From: Hygrophila difformis
Taxonomy: Eukaryota > Streptophyta > Magnoliopsida > Lamiales > Acanthaceae
Direction of reading: 5' to 3'
Assembly (NCBI GenBank): GCA_030278955.1
Contig: JAOANR010000004.1
Span: 55,375,620 to 55,439,619 of the forward strand
Length of the DNA: 64,000 nt
Shown here: positions 21,501 to 33,130 of the stretch, one piece after another
Numbering within the stretch: position 1 is the stretch's first letter
Layout: every line of letters begins with the position of its first letter
The notes under the pieces: model-generated
Told to the model about the DNA's origin: nothing
Database searches by the model: none
The model's input: only the letters and a program-made list of their open reading frames with translations
Made by a program: the position numbers and the translations under genes

Positions 21501-22745
21501 AACTGTTACATAGAAAGGTAGGCATTAAATATTTTACATTAATTTTGAATTTACCATATGTATGATAACAAGATAAATTTACGATACTACCTTACGGTAC
21601 TGCCTTTTAACCTCTTCTATAGAAGAATCAAATGGTAGGTTAAGATATTCAAAGGCGTTTAACTTGAAGCATGAAAGGATCCTACAGAAGCCCAAAAGTC
21701 ACCAATTAGTAAATTCTCAATGGCCTTCATCTATAAAAACTCTTTTCTTCATTACATAGAAGAGGAATTTGGTTTACAAAAACATTCAACAAACAAATAA
21801 AACATCTATGAATGTCAATGAATCCTAACTTCATTTTTGGAAAAGAAAGATTATTCCTTCAAATTTCAATATAGGTGGGTGAAATTTAGCACTCAGGTGG
21901 GCAAAGCCCATGTGCACTAATGACTACAAACATGGAAAGGGTTTGACACAAATCATATAGTACAAATACAAAGTGATTTGGAGTTCACATGCAAAAAAAA
22001 TTAACTTTCCCATGGCAATAATAGAGAAGGATAAACACCAAGAAAGAAACTAGCGCGCGGGTGTTAAACACACGAACACTAATCAATTTCAGAACAGTGC
22101 CTTCTTCTCCTTTTGATATAAGAGTGATTTAGAAGCTACTCTGGAAACCTCGGACTACATTTAAGCATGGAAAAATAAATAAATTCAGAACACGATAGCA
22201 TAACCCATATATGCGGAAGTCAAAACCTCAAAATTAACAACATCTTTTCCACGAAACTTTGCACGAAAATATACAAAAATTAGTTTCCGCATAATCTAAC
22301 CTAATCATACAAACCCAAACTCAAATTCCTCCCCGCAGACCTCTTAACATCAATCCACCCAAATCAGACTCGATACAATTATCCTAGAAATTTATATTTC
22401 CGATATTTCTACGCTATATTCATTCTTCACTTAACTTAAAAGCCATATCTACATCCGATCGCACGCATACAACACCGCCAGTTACATACCAATTTTCATG
22501 AAATTAAACAAGAGAATATAAATGCGTTTCCCATCCCTACTGAATAACTTGAAACTCAAAAACAGAAGGTTCCTGGAAAACCATGTATGTTTTTATAACC
22601 ACTACAACAAAAACCTGAGAACTTCGTTATCGCGCTCAACCTCGCTGACTTCCGCTAAGAATTGCTTAAATACTAGATCTTCTTCGGCGGTCGAAGCAGC
22701 CGGCGCCGCCTTGGCGGAGGAGGTGGTTCCCCTATTATCACCCAT
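18519..22745 (-). CDS. J-domain co-chaperone, DNAJC8/SPF31 type
   Basis: Exons in transcription order: 22745-22615, 21681-21591, 21502-21442, 20588-20511, 19598-19525, 19326-19213, 19136-19029, 18758-18720, 18605-18519. All introns are GT-AG and all phases agree (783 nt, 260 aa; human DNAJC8 is about the same size). A short Ala/Ser-rich N-terminus is followed by a J-domain at about residues 53-110 with HPD at 80-82 (LLVHPDKC). Then a long, highly charged Lys/Glu/Arg coiled-coil (about 120-225, with EQEWRRRKMQMR) leads to a basic C-terminus ending QRPVKRG. The HPD motif stimulates Hsp70 ATPase activity. DNAJC8 is known as a spliceosome-associated, nuclear protein, and a similar role in plants is inferred. 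The start is the first ATG of the reading frame and opens MGDNRGTTSS. A LINE has inserted about 124-142 bp upstream of this start. Confidence 0.93.
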
Positions 22746-22868
22746 CGGAGATTCTTTTCCCCCTCTCCTCTCTCCGCAGTTGAGATGAAATAAGAGGAGA
22801 GTAAAGAAAAAAGAACTGTTAATATATCTGGGCTCTATTTGGGCCTAATAAAGAGCTTCAATAAAGGC

Positions 22869-25700
22869 CCAGGTTTAGTGGACTTTTTTTTTTTTTTTCG
22901 GAAAAAAGGAGGGCCTTAGCCAAGTTTATTCAAGTGATTGAAGGGGGTTACAAGAACCGGCCAAATCAGCCAACAAAAAAATCTAAAATGTAATCGGGGG
23001 GCCTGCCTAGCCTTTCCACACCAAAAAGCAAATTACTTCTTCTCACAAGAGTGTCAGTAGTCATATTGCTCTCCCTAGAAATATGGTGGAATTGTAGATG
23101 CCATTGCCAATCTAGCATTTCTTTCAGTTGAAAAATTACTCTAACATGGGGGCCGTTCGAGAAGTCCTTGTGAGTGAGAAGATCAATGATCTCTTTATTG
23201 TCTGCTTCGATGATCAAGTGCTTAATACCCAAATCCCAGGCCAATTGCAAACACAGAGCAATCCCCCAAGCTTCAGCAAGAACCGCAGGCATGCTCTCTC
23301 CATTGGTCGTGATGCCTCCAACCCAATGACCATTAGAATCTCTGATGATCCCACCAGCTATGCATAAGGTTGCACATGAATTGCCGTCACTATTAGCTTT
23401 AAACCAACCCGAAGAAGGTTTGCGCCAGTGCCCTTTGGTAGTACGCCACTGCTTCGCACCCAATTTTCTGAATTGATTCCTGCACACAAGGTACTCGATC
23501 GAATGTCTCGCGATGATCCAGTGCAAATTCTCCCAATTGGTAGCAACGCCACCATGAGCCTCTTTACATTTGTTCTTCCAGATCAACCAACAGCAAAAAC
23601 CAAAAGTGGTTGCCTCTGATTCATCAGTAACTATGCAATTCATGGAAGAAATCCAATCCTTGGTGCTAAGCGTCCAGAAGCGTGCAGGGAGATGAAGGTT
23701 GATGTTAGTCCAGACCATAGAAGAAACCCAGCAATCTCTGAGGGCATGTAGAACTGTCTCCGCTTCCCTACATCTTCAGTATTTGGGATCATTGATTAAT
23801 CCTCGTTTGTATTTTTCAGCAGCTGTGAGGATGCGATCGTGTGCAGCTAACCAAAGGAAGGTACGAACACGTTGCGAAGCAGGCCACCTACAGATGACTC
23901 TCCAAAATCTGTCCTCAGGGGGGGGGGATTGCGAATCTTCTCCAGCTCGGAAGCTGCACTGTGGACTGAAAATTTGCCGTTAGCACTGTGAATCCAGAAA
24001 GGTACATCCTCCATACTGTTAGTGTTAGGTGGTATAGAATTTTCAATTGCTTGTATAATTTCTTGGGGAAGGATGCCAGCAAGATCTTGGATATTCCATC
24101 TCCCATCCGTTACATAATCTGCCACTGATTTGAGTTGATCATTGGTGGGAATGTTCTGCATCGAGCACTCCTGCAAAACACAATTAGAGTTAAGACATTT
24201 ATCAAGCCAAAAAATAGGGTAGTCTTACCATTCCCAATCCGCCAACCAATGTTTGGTTGAAATTTGGACCAGATAGATAGAAAATCCTTGGCACTATATG
24301 ATAAGGTTTGCGGCCCATGCTTGAATTTGTGGTGTTCCCAACCATGTCTAGCTTTTAGAATCTATGTCCAAAGTGTATTTCTGTGAAGAAGGTCCCAATA
24401 GCGCTTCATAAGTAATGCTTCATTGAAGTCTTGAGAGCGACGTATGCCCAAGCCTCCTCTAGTCAGGTTGAGTGTGATACGGTCCCAAGCTAGGAGGTGA
24501 ACCTTCCGGCTGAGCCTGGTAGAACCCCAAATAAAATTTCTAATGATGGAGTCCAGCTCTCGAGTGATAGACTTAGGAAGCTTGGAAACCTGCATTGTAT
24601 AAGTGCTTAGGCCCTGTAAAACAGATTTAGCAAGAGTGATCCTTCCTGCAAGGCTCAATTGCTTGCTTGCCCAACTGTTAACCTTGGTATTAGCTCGATC
24701 AATGAGGTAGCCAAAATCTTTGGCAGAGCGCCTTCCAGAAGAGAAAGGGATGCCGAGGTACTTCCCTACCGAGGTTGAGCTTTGAATATCAAGTGTAGAT
24801 TCAATGTTAAGTCGAGTAGCCCGTCCAACCGTCTTGCCAAAGATAACCCTGGACTTAGAGCTACTAATATTGAGACCTGATTCAGAACAAAAATTTTCTA
24901 ACAAGTTTTTAATGACAGAAGCTTGGTCAGTAGATGCTTTAGCAAATAGCAATATGTCATCTGCAAAAAATAAGTAAGGAATAGTAATATGGTTTCTATC
25001 CCAACTCACAGCCTGCCACTGGCCAGCTTCAACTGCTTTACGAATTTGAGTTCCCAACCTTTCCATGCATAGGATGAACAAATAGGGAGAGATGGGATCT
25101 CCTTGCCTAATACCTCGGGAAGGGTTGAAGGGAGGAGAGAGAGTTCCGTTCCAAGAGACTTGAAGGGAGGGAGATTCCACACAATTCATGATAAGATCAA
25201 CGAAATGTAAAGGAAAACCTCCTGCTGAAAGGGAGGATCTGATAAAATTCCATTTCAGCTTGTCATACGCCTTTTCGAGATCAAGTTTAATAATCATGAA
25301 GCCTGGTTTAGCAGTAGCCTTTTCCAAGTAATGAGAAATCTATTGGCACGTGATAATGTTGTCATGGATTAATCTTCATTTGACAAAACTGGCTTGTCCC
25401 TGTGCAATGATCTGTGGCATGATAAGAGTAAGTCTATTAGCCAAAATCTTTGTTAAAATTTTGTAAATAACATTGCAAAGACTGATTGGTCTAAGTTGCA
25501 TGACTGTCTTGGGATTGTTGACTTTTGGAATGAGGAAAATTTGTGTTTGGTTGACAATACCGATGCTGCTTTTGCCATTAAAAATATCCAGGATGAAGGA
25601 ATGCACTGACTGTCCGACGAGTGGCCAATTCTGTTGATAAAAAAAGGCATGGAAGCCGTCTGGACCCGGGGCTTTAAGGGGGCCAGGTTTAGTGGACTTT
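22869..25700 (-). mobile_element. 5'-truncated L1-type LINE with 18-bp target duplication
   Basis: The duplication CCAGGTTTAGTGGACTTT lies at 22869-22886 and 25683-25700. The element body is 22887-25682 on the minus strand, and its poly(A) tail shows as the T run at the left. Coding remnants in order: N-terminal RT palm (25690-25376, with LRPISLCNVIYK), RT core (25327-24362, with GIRQGDPISPYLF and FADD), zf-RVT (24176-23850), and RNase H-like RVT_3 (23718-22966, with ISRESNMTTDTL). The endonuclease and first part of the RT are absent, as in target-primed integration that aborted early. Stops near 25370-25330 and frameshifts around 24360 and 23800 break the protein, so it cannot move itself. 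It sits between the DNAJC8-like gene and its distal upstream region. Confidence 0.92.
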
Positions 25701-25955
25701 ATTGTCCACCAGCGGTAAAATGTATAGTATTTATAAATAAAAAAAATTCTAAAAAAATTATCTCAAGTAATCCAATATAAATTTTTAAATAGTAATGTTT
25801 CAAAATTTTATAAATTATAAAAATTTAATATTATAAAACTATGATGAATCTAATAAGATTCCACTTAAATATATTTTATTTTATGTAATTCTATTAAAAT
25901 ATCGAATTAAATTATTAAAAATATCGAAGTAATATTTATTATACCAATATTAATA

Positions 25956-26212
25956 CTTCCTCCGGTTTTGTGATAGTGCAACAAACACCTAATGCACGCA
26001 GTCCAATGCATATTTTAAACCATTAATAACTTAAGTTCGGTATAAGTAAAAATTTTAAAAGTTTGATATTTAAAAACTACATGACGAGACGAATCCAACA
26101 AGATCTCACTTGAATATGTTTTTCCTTGTATAACTATGATAAAAATTAGAGTCAAACTCGAATAATAAATAGTAGCAAATAGTATTTTATTGCAATATCA
26201 CAAAAACGGAGA
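25956..26212. mobile_element. Stowaway-like MITE, copy 2
   Basis: TA flanks at 25954-25955 and 26213-26214. The inverted ends are CTTCCTCCGGTTTTG and CAAAAACGGAGA. It is the reverse complement of the 9931 copy over most of its length, including CAGTCCAATGCATATTTT and ACAAGATCTCACTTGA. Confidence 0.8.
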
Positions 26213-26451
26213 TATTATTCAAGGATGGGGTATCTCGCAGACACGTTGCCGCGAAAAATGAGAAGGGGGTAGCTATACATTACCTGGATTCAAAAGTAAA
26301 ATGACAGAATTGGGTGCCGTTATCCGGCAGACATCCATCGATTTCCACATCTGTTCAATTTATTTAAATTTTCTTAAAATACATGTTTGCTTTAAGTCTG
26401 AATTTTATTAGGCTGATTAATCAATTTCTGTTCAATACCTCTTGAAACAAT

Positions 26452-26610
26452 TTTAATCAAGTATGGTTTGACCAGTATCATGTTCCCTAAATTCCAACCT
26501 TATGGTTGGGTGTTCAATTCCCATTCGTCCCTCTATCCATTTGCAATTTCTGTGTGGCTTTGAGCTCCCACCAGGATCGTCTAATAATTTTCGATCATCC
26601 TGTTCTATAA
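26452..26610 (+). mobile_element. Diverged SINE, family A
   Basis: The body resembles the 3880 copy: a B-box-like GGGTGTTCAATTCCC, then CCCTCTATCCATTTGCAATTTCTGTGTGG and GAGCTCCCACC. The A box is eroded and no target duplication was found, so the ends are approximate. Confidence 0.6.
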
Positions 26611-26868
26611 TAAAAATAAGGCCTACTTGTAAAATATAATTATAAATTTTAATTTATTTAAAACATATCTCAATAATAAAAAATTAAAATAGGAAAAGTT
26701 TTAATTTATACTTATTTTTAAGTTGTAACTTGTACGCCTCAAAAGATTGTTTATATATCCAAAATGAATCAACGGCTTATGTAGTTCTATATCTCTTTCA
26801 ACTTGAGGGTTTTATTTTGAAAGAAGAGCTGCTTTACAATTGAATAAAAATTCAAAAAAGAAACTTAT

Positions 26869-27125
26869 GCTCTGTTTGGTAAAACAACTAATTAAATCAG
26901 TTGTTTTTTTGAAACAATGTGAAATAATTAGCTTATTTAGAAAGATAAAATAACTTAAAACAGTAATCAATAAGTTATTTTTTAAACCGCTGCAAATGTC
27001 AACATTTTAAATTTTAGCTTATTATAGACAAAAAGTTGGTCTCAAAATTGTCAAACAACTAATTTTCACTAATTATTACTCACATAATCAATTAACAGCT
27101 ACCAACTCATTCCCAAACATATCCA
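26869..27125. mobile_element. MITE with GTTTGG ends, copy 1
   Basis: The left end is CTCTGTTTGG and the right end CCAAACATATCC. The body is the reverse complement of the copy at 38955-39220, sharing TGATTATGTGAG, GCTGTTTGACA-like and TTTTGTCTA blocks. A partial third copy lies at about 27300-27403 and is cut by the SINE at 27404. No clear target duplication was seen, so the superfamily is uncertain (hAT or PIF/Harbinger by the end motif). Confidence 0.6.
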
Positions 27126-27403
27126 TATATTAAAATTCTTTATAGACAAGACAAACCTTTGGGCCACCAAAATTCTAGTTTTAATTTCTAGATAAAAACT
27201 TAGACAATGAATATAAAACAAGAGAAATATAACAAGATACAAAAATATAAAATTAAATTTAATAAATTTTTGGCAAAAGAATGTGTGACATTGTGACACA
27301 AAATACGCTTAAAAAAATAGCATTTCTGATTTCAGCTTATTACATGCAAAAAGTTGATCTTAAAATTATCAAAGCTAATAGCAAATAGCCAAACATACCA
27401 ATT

Positions 27404-27593
27404 TTTTTTTTTTTTTTTGAATAACCGAATATCCCCAGACCACGTTGGACCCAAGACTAATCCCTCGGGAGTCTGCATGGACAATTAAGGGCGCATCTCT
27501 CAAAGCAGTTTTTCGCATACACAATACTCGAATCCCAAACCTTGCTTAAGCGACTAGAGCCCCAATCTACTCATGTCAACAGCTATTGGTGCG
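27404..27593 (-). mobile_element. tRNA-derived SINE, family B, copy 2
   Basis: An 18-nt T run at the left represents the 3' A tail. On the minus strand the head holds GGGGCTCTAGTCGCTTAAGC and a B-box-like GGGATTCGAG. The 13-bp duplication AAACATACCAATT / AAACATATCAATT (27391-27403 and 27594-27606, one mismatch) fixes the ends. It interrupts a degraded MITE of the GTTTGG family. Confidence 0.85.
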
Positions 27594-27606
27594 AAACATA
27601 TCAATT

Positions 27607-27822
27607 GTTTTTTTAAATTAAATAATAATTGCAAACAAAGTATTGGGCTCGTAACTGTTCCAACTAAAAATAGGTATCAACTATATCAAAGTGGGTGATC
27701 CCGGTTCGCCGTTCGGGCGCCCGATATATTTTGAAGCAATAAGAAAATGTTGTTTGAGATCAATTCGAATAAATTTGGATACCCCGAATTAAGTTCCATT
27801 TTCTTTTTCTTTATTTAAATAA
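27607..27822. other. Short intergenic gap
   Basis: AT-rich DNA between the SINE and the copia element. No feature recognised. Confidence 0.5.
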
Positions 27823-28213
27823 TGTTATAGAAATAACTATCTTTATTTATGTATATGTACAATAAAATGGTATATGGCTTATTAGCTTGTGTTTATAGTG
27901 GAAATATTGTAATGGAAATTGGGATTAAATGGTGAAAGAAAGGAAGTTTAAAGGTGGGATAATAAAATGGATAAAGTGTAATAATTATGGCTATGAAATG
28001 AAACAAATATTAAGCTTGCATAAAATTTTTCTAACTTGACTTCTCAATACATTACATAGGCTATTTATAAACTTTTTTATCCTCTCACTATTTACTAACC
28101 TCATAATCAAGGCATATACATTTCAAGACTTTCACATGTCTAACCTTATGATCAAGGCATGAACATGGATGTTGAACACTATACATTCACATGTTTTGTT
28201 TACATGCATAATA
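27823..28213 (-). repeat. 3' LTR of the copia element
   Basis: 391 bp. It differs from the other LTR at two positions, within AAAGAAAGGAAG versus AAAGAAATGAAG, and in ACACTATACATT versus ACACTAGACATT. The element-sense LTR starts TATTATGCATG and ends CTATAACA, so the usual TG start is TA here in both copies. Confidence 0.95.
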
Positions 28214-28349
28214 CTCCCCCTTGAATGTCGTCAATACGAAGAATATGCCTCGTTAAAACCTTACTTGGAAAAAACCCAGTGGGAAAAAATCCAAGTGAAG
28301 GAAAAAGAGTACAGTATTCTTGTATCAGATGCTCCCCCTGATTTGGACA

Positions 28350-31300
28350 TCATTTTAAATCTCGAAGCCGCCGCATTCCAATTTTCTTCACGAGCTTCTC
28401 GAATGTTGCAGTCGGCAATGCCTTGGTAAATAGATCCGCTAAATTATTTTCTGATCGAATTTGTTGCACATCGACTTCACCATTCTTTTGAAGATCATGA
28501 GTGTAGAAGAATTTTGGTGAAATATGCTTCGTTCTATCTCCTTTGATATAACCCCCTTTCAACTGGGCTACACAAGCCGAATTATCTTCAAATAAAATTG
28601 TTGGGGGCATTTGTGGTTCAATGATTTAACCACAACTCTTCAATATATGTTGAGTCATTGACCTCAACCAAACACATTCTCGACTTGCTTCATGGATTGC
28701 TAATATTTCGGCATGATTAGAAGAAGTAGCAGTTAGAGTCTGCTTCATTGACCTCCAAGAGATAGCAGTTCCACCACACGTGAAGATATAGCCTGTTTGA
28801 GATTTGGCTTTGTGTGGGTCTGATAAATAACCTGCATCGGCATAGCCAATTAACTCATGTCGAGAGTCTTTTGGGTAAAATAACCCAAGATCAATTGTTC
28901 CTTGGAGATAGCGAAAAACATGCTTTATGCCTTTCCAATGTCGTTGAGTAGGGCAAGAGCTGAATCTTGCGAGTAGATTGACTGCAAACGCGATATCAGG
29001 TCGCGTGCTGTTTGCAAGATACATTAACGCACCAATTGCGCTTAAATATGGGATTTCTGGGCCAAGTTGCTCTTCATTATCTTCTTTTGGCCTAAATGGA
29101 TCCTTTGCAGGATCAAGTGCCCGAACGACCATTGGATTACTTAGCGGATGAGCATAATCCATTCGAAATTGCTTTAATACCTTTTGGGTATAAGCTGATT
29201 GATGAACAAATATGCCCATTTCCAAATGCTCAATTTGTAGGCCAAGGCAAAATTTCGTTTTCCCGAAATCTTTGATTTCAAACTCCTTTTTCAGATATTC
29301 GACCGCCTTTTTCAACTCTTCAGGAGTTCCAATTAGATTTAAATCGTCAACATAGACTGCGACGATCACAAATTCTGACCCATTTTTCTTTATAAATACA
29401 CAAGGGCTGATCGGGTCATTTGTATAGCATTCCTTTATCAAACTTTCACTGAGGCGGTTGTACCACATTCGGCCAGATTGCTTGAGCCCATACAATGATT
29501 TTTGCAGTTTGATGGAATAAGTTTCTCTGGATTTTGAGTTGCAAGACTCAGGTAATTTAAACCCTTCAGGTATTTTCATATAAATATCATTTTCCAATGA
29601 GCCATATAAATATGCAGTAACAACATCCATCAGCCTCATTTCGAGATTTTCTCGTACTGCTAGACTCATTAGATACCTGAATGTTATTCCATCCATAACT
29701 GGGGAATATGTTTCCTCAAAATCAATTCCCGGTCGTTGTGAAAAACCTTGGGCTACAAGCCTTGCCTTATATTTGGCAATTTCATTATTTTCATTTCTTT
29801 TTCTCACAAACACCCATCTGTAGCCAACAGGCTTCACATTTTTTTGGTGTTTGGACAATAGGGCCGAATACTTTTCGTTTATTCAGTGAATCTAGTTCAG
29901 ACTGAATCGCATCTTTCCATTTTGGCCAATCATTTCTTTTCCGACATTCTTCAACCGATCTTGGTTCAGGATCCTCGTTATTTTCCATTACATCGAGTGC
30001 AACGTTGTATGCAAAGGCATTATCAACGTTTGTTTCTTTTCGGTTCCAACATTTCCCAGTATTGATATAATTGAAAGAAGTTTCAATAACTTCATTTTCT
30101 TCTGGGTGAATATTTTCAGGTTCAACCTTTTCGGGGGTTGAATCAATTTCTCCTTCGGGAGTATCATCTGTGATTGATTTATCACCCATATGGATAATTT
30201 TCTTCTTTCGTGGATTTTTATCCTTGGAACCCAAAGGCCTACCACGCTTCAGGCGTGCAGTAGGTTCATTTGCACTTGGAATTTGTCCTTCTGGGACATT
30301 TATATTGGCTGGTGCATTTGCTGCATCATTTATATATGATTTTGTGACTTTAGCAGCATCATTAAAAGCATCGGGTAATTGATTTGCAATTCCCTGCAAA
30401 TGCACAATTCTTTGAATTTCAAGTTCGCATTGCCTTGTACGAGGATCAAGGAAATCAAATGGACTTTGCCAAGATATTTCCTTTTTTAGTTGATCATTTC
30501 CTCCCCCTAATGTCGGGAATTGAGTTTCATCAAAATGACAGTCTGCAAATCTTGCAGTAAATAAATCACCCATTTTTGGCTCAAGATATTTAATAATCGA
30601 GGGTGATTCATACCCGACATATATGCCCAACCTTATTTGAGGTCCCATTTTTGTGCGTTGTGGTGGCGCAATCGGTACATAAACCGCACACCCAAAAATT
30701 CGCAAGTGGGATATATTGGGCTCATTTCCAAACACAATTTGTGTAGGGGAGTAGCTATGATAGCTTGTCGGCCTTATTTTCACAAGTGCGGCTGCATGCA
30801 ATATAGCATGTCCCCAAGCAGAAACAGGGAGTTTTGATTTCATTAACAAAGGTCTTGCAATTAATTGCAATCGCTTAATAAATGATTCTGCCAGACCATT
30901 TTGCGTGTGCACATGAGGCACAGGATGTTCAACAGTAATTCCAATCGACATGCAGAAATCATCAAATGCATGTGATGTATATTCTCCAGCATTATCAAGG
31001 CGTATTTTCTTTATCGGATGATCTGGAAACTGTGCTCGCAATTTTATAATTTGTGCAAGTAATCTTGCGAATGCCAAATTGCGAGTTGATAATAAACAAA
31101 CGTGTGACCAGCGTGATGACGCATCAATTAATACCATAAGGTACTTGAAAGGTCCACATGGTGGATCAATAGGTCCACATATATCGCCTTGAATTCTTTC
31201 TAGGAATGTAGGGGATTCAATTCCCACTTTTACTGGAGATGGTCTGGTTATCAATTTCCCTTGTGAACAGGCTGCACAATTGAACTCATTTGGGTTCAAT

Positions 31301-31845
31301 ATCATTTGCCTTTTCAATGTATGGCAATTTGAATTTTCAATAATTCGCCTCAGCATTACACTGCCAGGATGCCCAAGTCTATCGTGCCATGTAATAAATT
31401 CACTAGTAGCTTTCAAGCCTACTAGGTTATGTATTTCTGCGGCACATATTTTTGTATAGTATAAGCCAGATGAGTAACATGGCAATTTTTCATTCACAAT
31501 TTTTTTGCCATTTTCAATTCGAGTTATCAAAAGATACTCGTGATCTGCCTCTTTTGAAGTTTCAATGTGATATCCATTTTTTCGAATATCATTGAAGCTC
31601 AGTAAATTTCTTCGAGCTTTGCGTGAGAACAAGGCATTTTCAATTGCCATTTTTGTCCCTTCAGGGAGAAATATAACAGCTCTACCGGAGCCTTCAATGC
31701 ATTTTGCATTACCGCTTATAGTTTTCACTGCGGTCTTTTCCAATTTTAAATTGGAGAAATAGCTTTTGCTTTTCAAAATGCTATGCGTTGTTGCAATGTC
31801 AATGAGGCAGATATCATCTCCGACTTTTGAATTTCCAGCATCCAT
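28350..31845 (-). pseudogene. copia pol (protease-integrase-RT-RNase H), interrupted
   Basis: Segment 31845-29791 holds a protease-like start (LIDIATTHSIL; the usual DS/DT is DI here), then a GAG-pre-integrase zinc site (HDRLGH with CAAC) and the integrase core with its D, D, E residues in GDICGP, RLDNAGEY and GLAESF. The frame then shifts at a run of seven A (minus strand, about 29840-29846). Segment 29858-28626 holds RVT_2 with YVDDLNLIG and the start of RNase H (DAGYLSDP, SQTGYIF). An in-frame TAA at 28626-28628 interrupts RNase H, and coding similarity continues to about 28350 (FEDNSACVAQLKGG, ADLFTKALP). Apart from these two lesions the domains look well preserved, consistent with a young copy. 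Confidence 0.93.
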
Positions 31846-32015
31846 TTCTTTACAAGAATATAAGAATGTTATTAAACATCAGCAATATAAATATTATTAA
31901 TGCAAAAGCATATTTATATTATACATGGATAATAAAAGGGAAGATATCATTATTTATATTAAACAGGAATTATAAAAGATAAGTACAAAATATATATATA
32001 TAGCTATATAATATA
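31846..32015 (-). other. Non-coding spacer between copia gag and pol
   Basis: 170 bp of A+T-rich sequence with stops in the frames, following the gag stop and preceding the first pol methionine. Most plant copia elements have one continuous gag-pol frame here. It could be a spliceable intron, an expression-control region or an insertion. Confidence 0.6.
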
Positions 32016-33053
32016 TTATTTAGTAACAGTATCTGGCTCAACAAAATCATCAGCTTCCAGGTGCGTGATATTATCATTTAATATATCATCATAAGTATCA
32101 TCGTGGGCATTATGGTGTGCTTCAACACCTGGTCTTTCTTTTCGTTTCGAGGCCTGATACAGTTCAGCTAAGTGTTTAGCTGTGTGGCATGTTTGAGCCA
32201 TATGGCCTTTAATTCCACAACGATCACAAATTTCATCATTTTGTTTATGCTTTCTTGCATAATTTCTTTGTTGTGGTTTGTAAGGCCTTCTGGTATCATA
32301 TCTGCGATTTTGCTCAAATCGAGGCTTATTTCGATAATTATTTTGACGAGATGATTCACCTCTGCCTCGATTGTGATACCGATTTTGGCCACGATCATCA
32401 TTTTGATTTTTAAAGTGCCCACGATCACGCACATATTTCGATGATTGAGCCGCGTTCACCTCAGGGAACGGTTTTGCACCTGCGGGCCTAGATTCATGAT
32501 TTCTCAACAACAATAGGCTGTTTTGTTCAGCCAATAATAAGCAGGTGATAAGATCAGAATATCTCTGAAAACCTTTTTGACGGTATGTCTCACTCAATAC
32601 TGTGTTTTTAGCATGAAACGTAGAATACGTTTTTTCAAGCATTTCTGCTTCAGATATCTTTTGCCCACATAATTGCAATTGGGCCGTAATTTTGAACACA
32701 GCGGAATTATATTCCCGGACTGTTTTAAAATCCTGAAGTCTCAGGTTTGTCCAATCATCAAGGGCTTTTGGAAGCACCGTCTTTTTAAGATTATCATATC
32801 TTTCTTTCAGCTTTTCCCACAATGCCAGTGGGGATTCCACAGTCACGTACTCCATTTTAAGTGCCTCTTCGATATGATGGCACAAGAAAATCATGGCTTT
32901 TGCCTGATTTTGATGGCTGGGATTTTTGCCTTCAGCAATAGTATCTTCCAGACCCATTGAAGTAAGATGCATTTTTACATCTCGGGCCCAGGACATATAA
33001 TTGCTTCCTTCAACGGTTAAAGGAGCAAATTCCTGCTTTGCAAGGTTAGCCAT
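32016..33053 (-). CDS. copia gag (capsid/nucleocapsid)
   Basis: 345 aa, uninterrupted. The N-terminal part (MANLAKQEFAPLTVEGSNY) and a UBN2-type capsid region (about residues 55-190, with LWEKLKERYDNLKK and LQDFKTVREYNSAV) are followed by a basic RNA-binding stretch rich in Arg/Asn/Gln. One zinc knuckle follows, CDRCGIKGHMAQTC (CX2CX4HX4C, about residue 276). The acidic C-terminal tail (HDDTYDDILNDN) resembles the gag-protease linker of single-frame elements. It forms the cytoplasmic virus-like particle in this family. It begins shortly after the primer-binding region. Confidence 0.93.
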   Translation of the reverse strand: MANLAKQEFAPLTVEGSNYMSWARDVKMHLTSMGLEDTIAEGKNPSHQNQAKAMIFLCHHIEEALKMEYVTVESPLALWEKLKERYDNLKKTVLPKALDDWTNLRLQDFKTVREYNSAVFKITAQLQLCGQKISEAEMLEKTYSTFHAKNTVLSETYRQKGFQRYSDLITCLLLAEQNSLLLLRNHESRPAGAKPFPEVNAAQSSKYVRDRGHFKNQNDDRGQNRYHNRGRGESSRQNNYRNKPRFEQNRRYDTRRPYKPQQRNYARKHKQNDEICDRCGIKGHMAQTCHTAKHLAELYQASKRKERPGVEAHHNAHDDTYDDILNDNITHLEADDFVEPDTVTK

Positions 33054-33130
33054 AATCTTATTGAAAATTTAGAAATAAGAGATTATACCTCAAATGATAA
33101 TCTGGACAGAGTCTCCTCGTGCTGATAACG

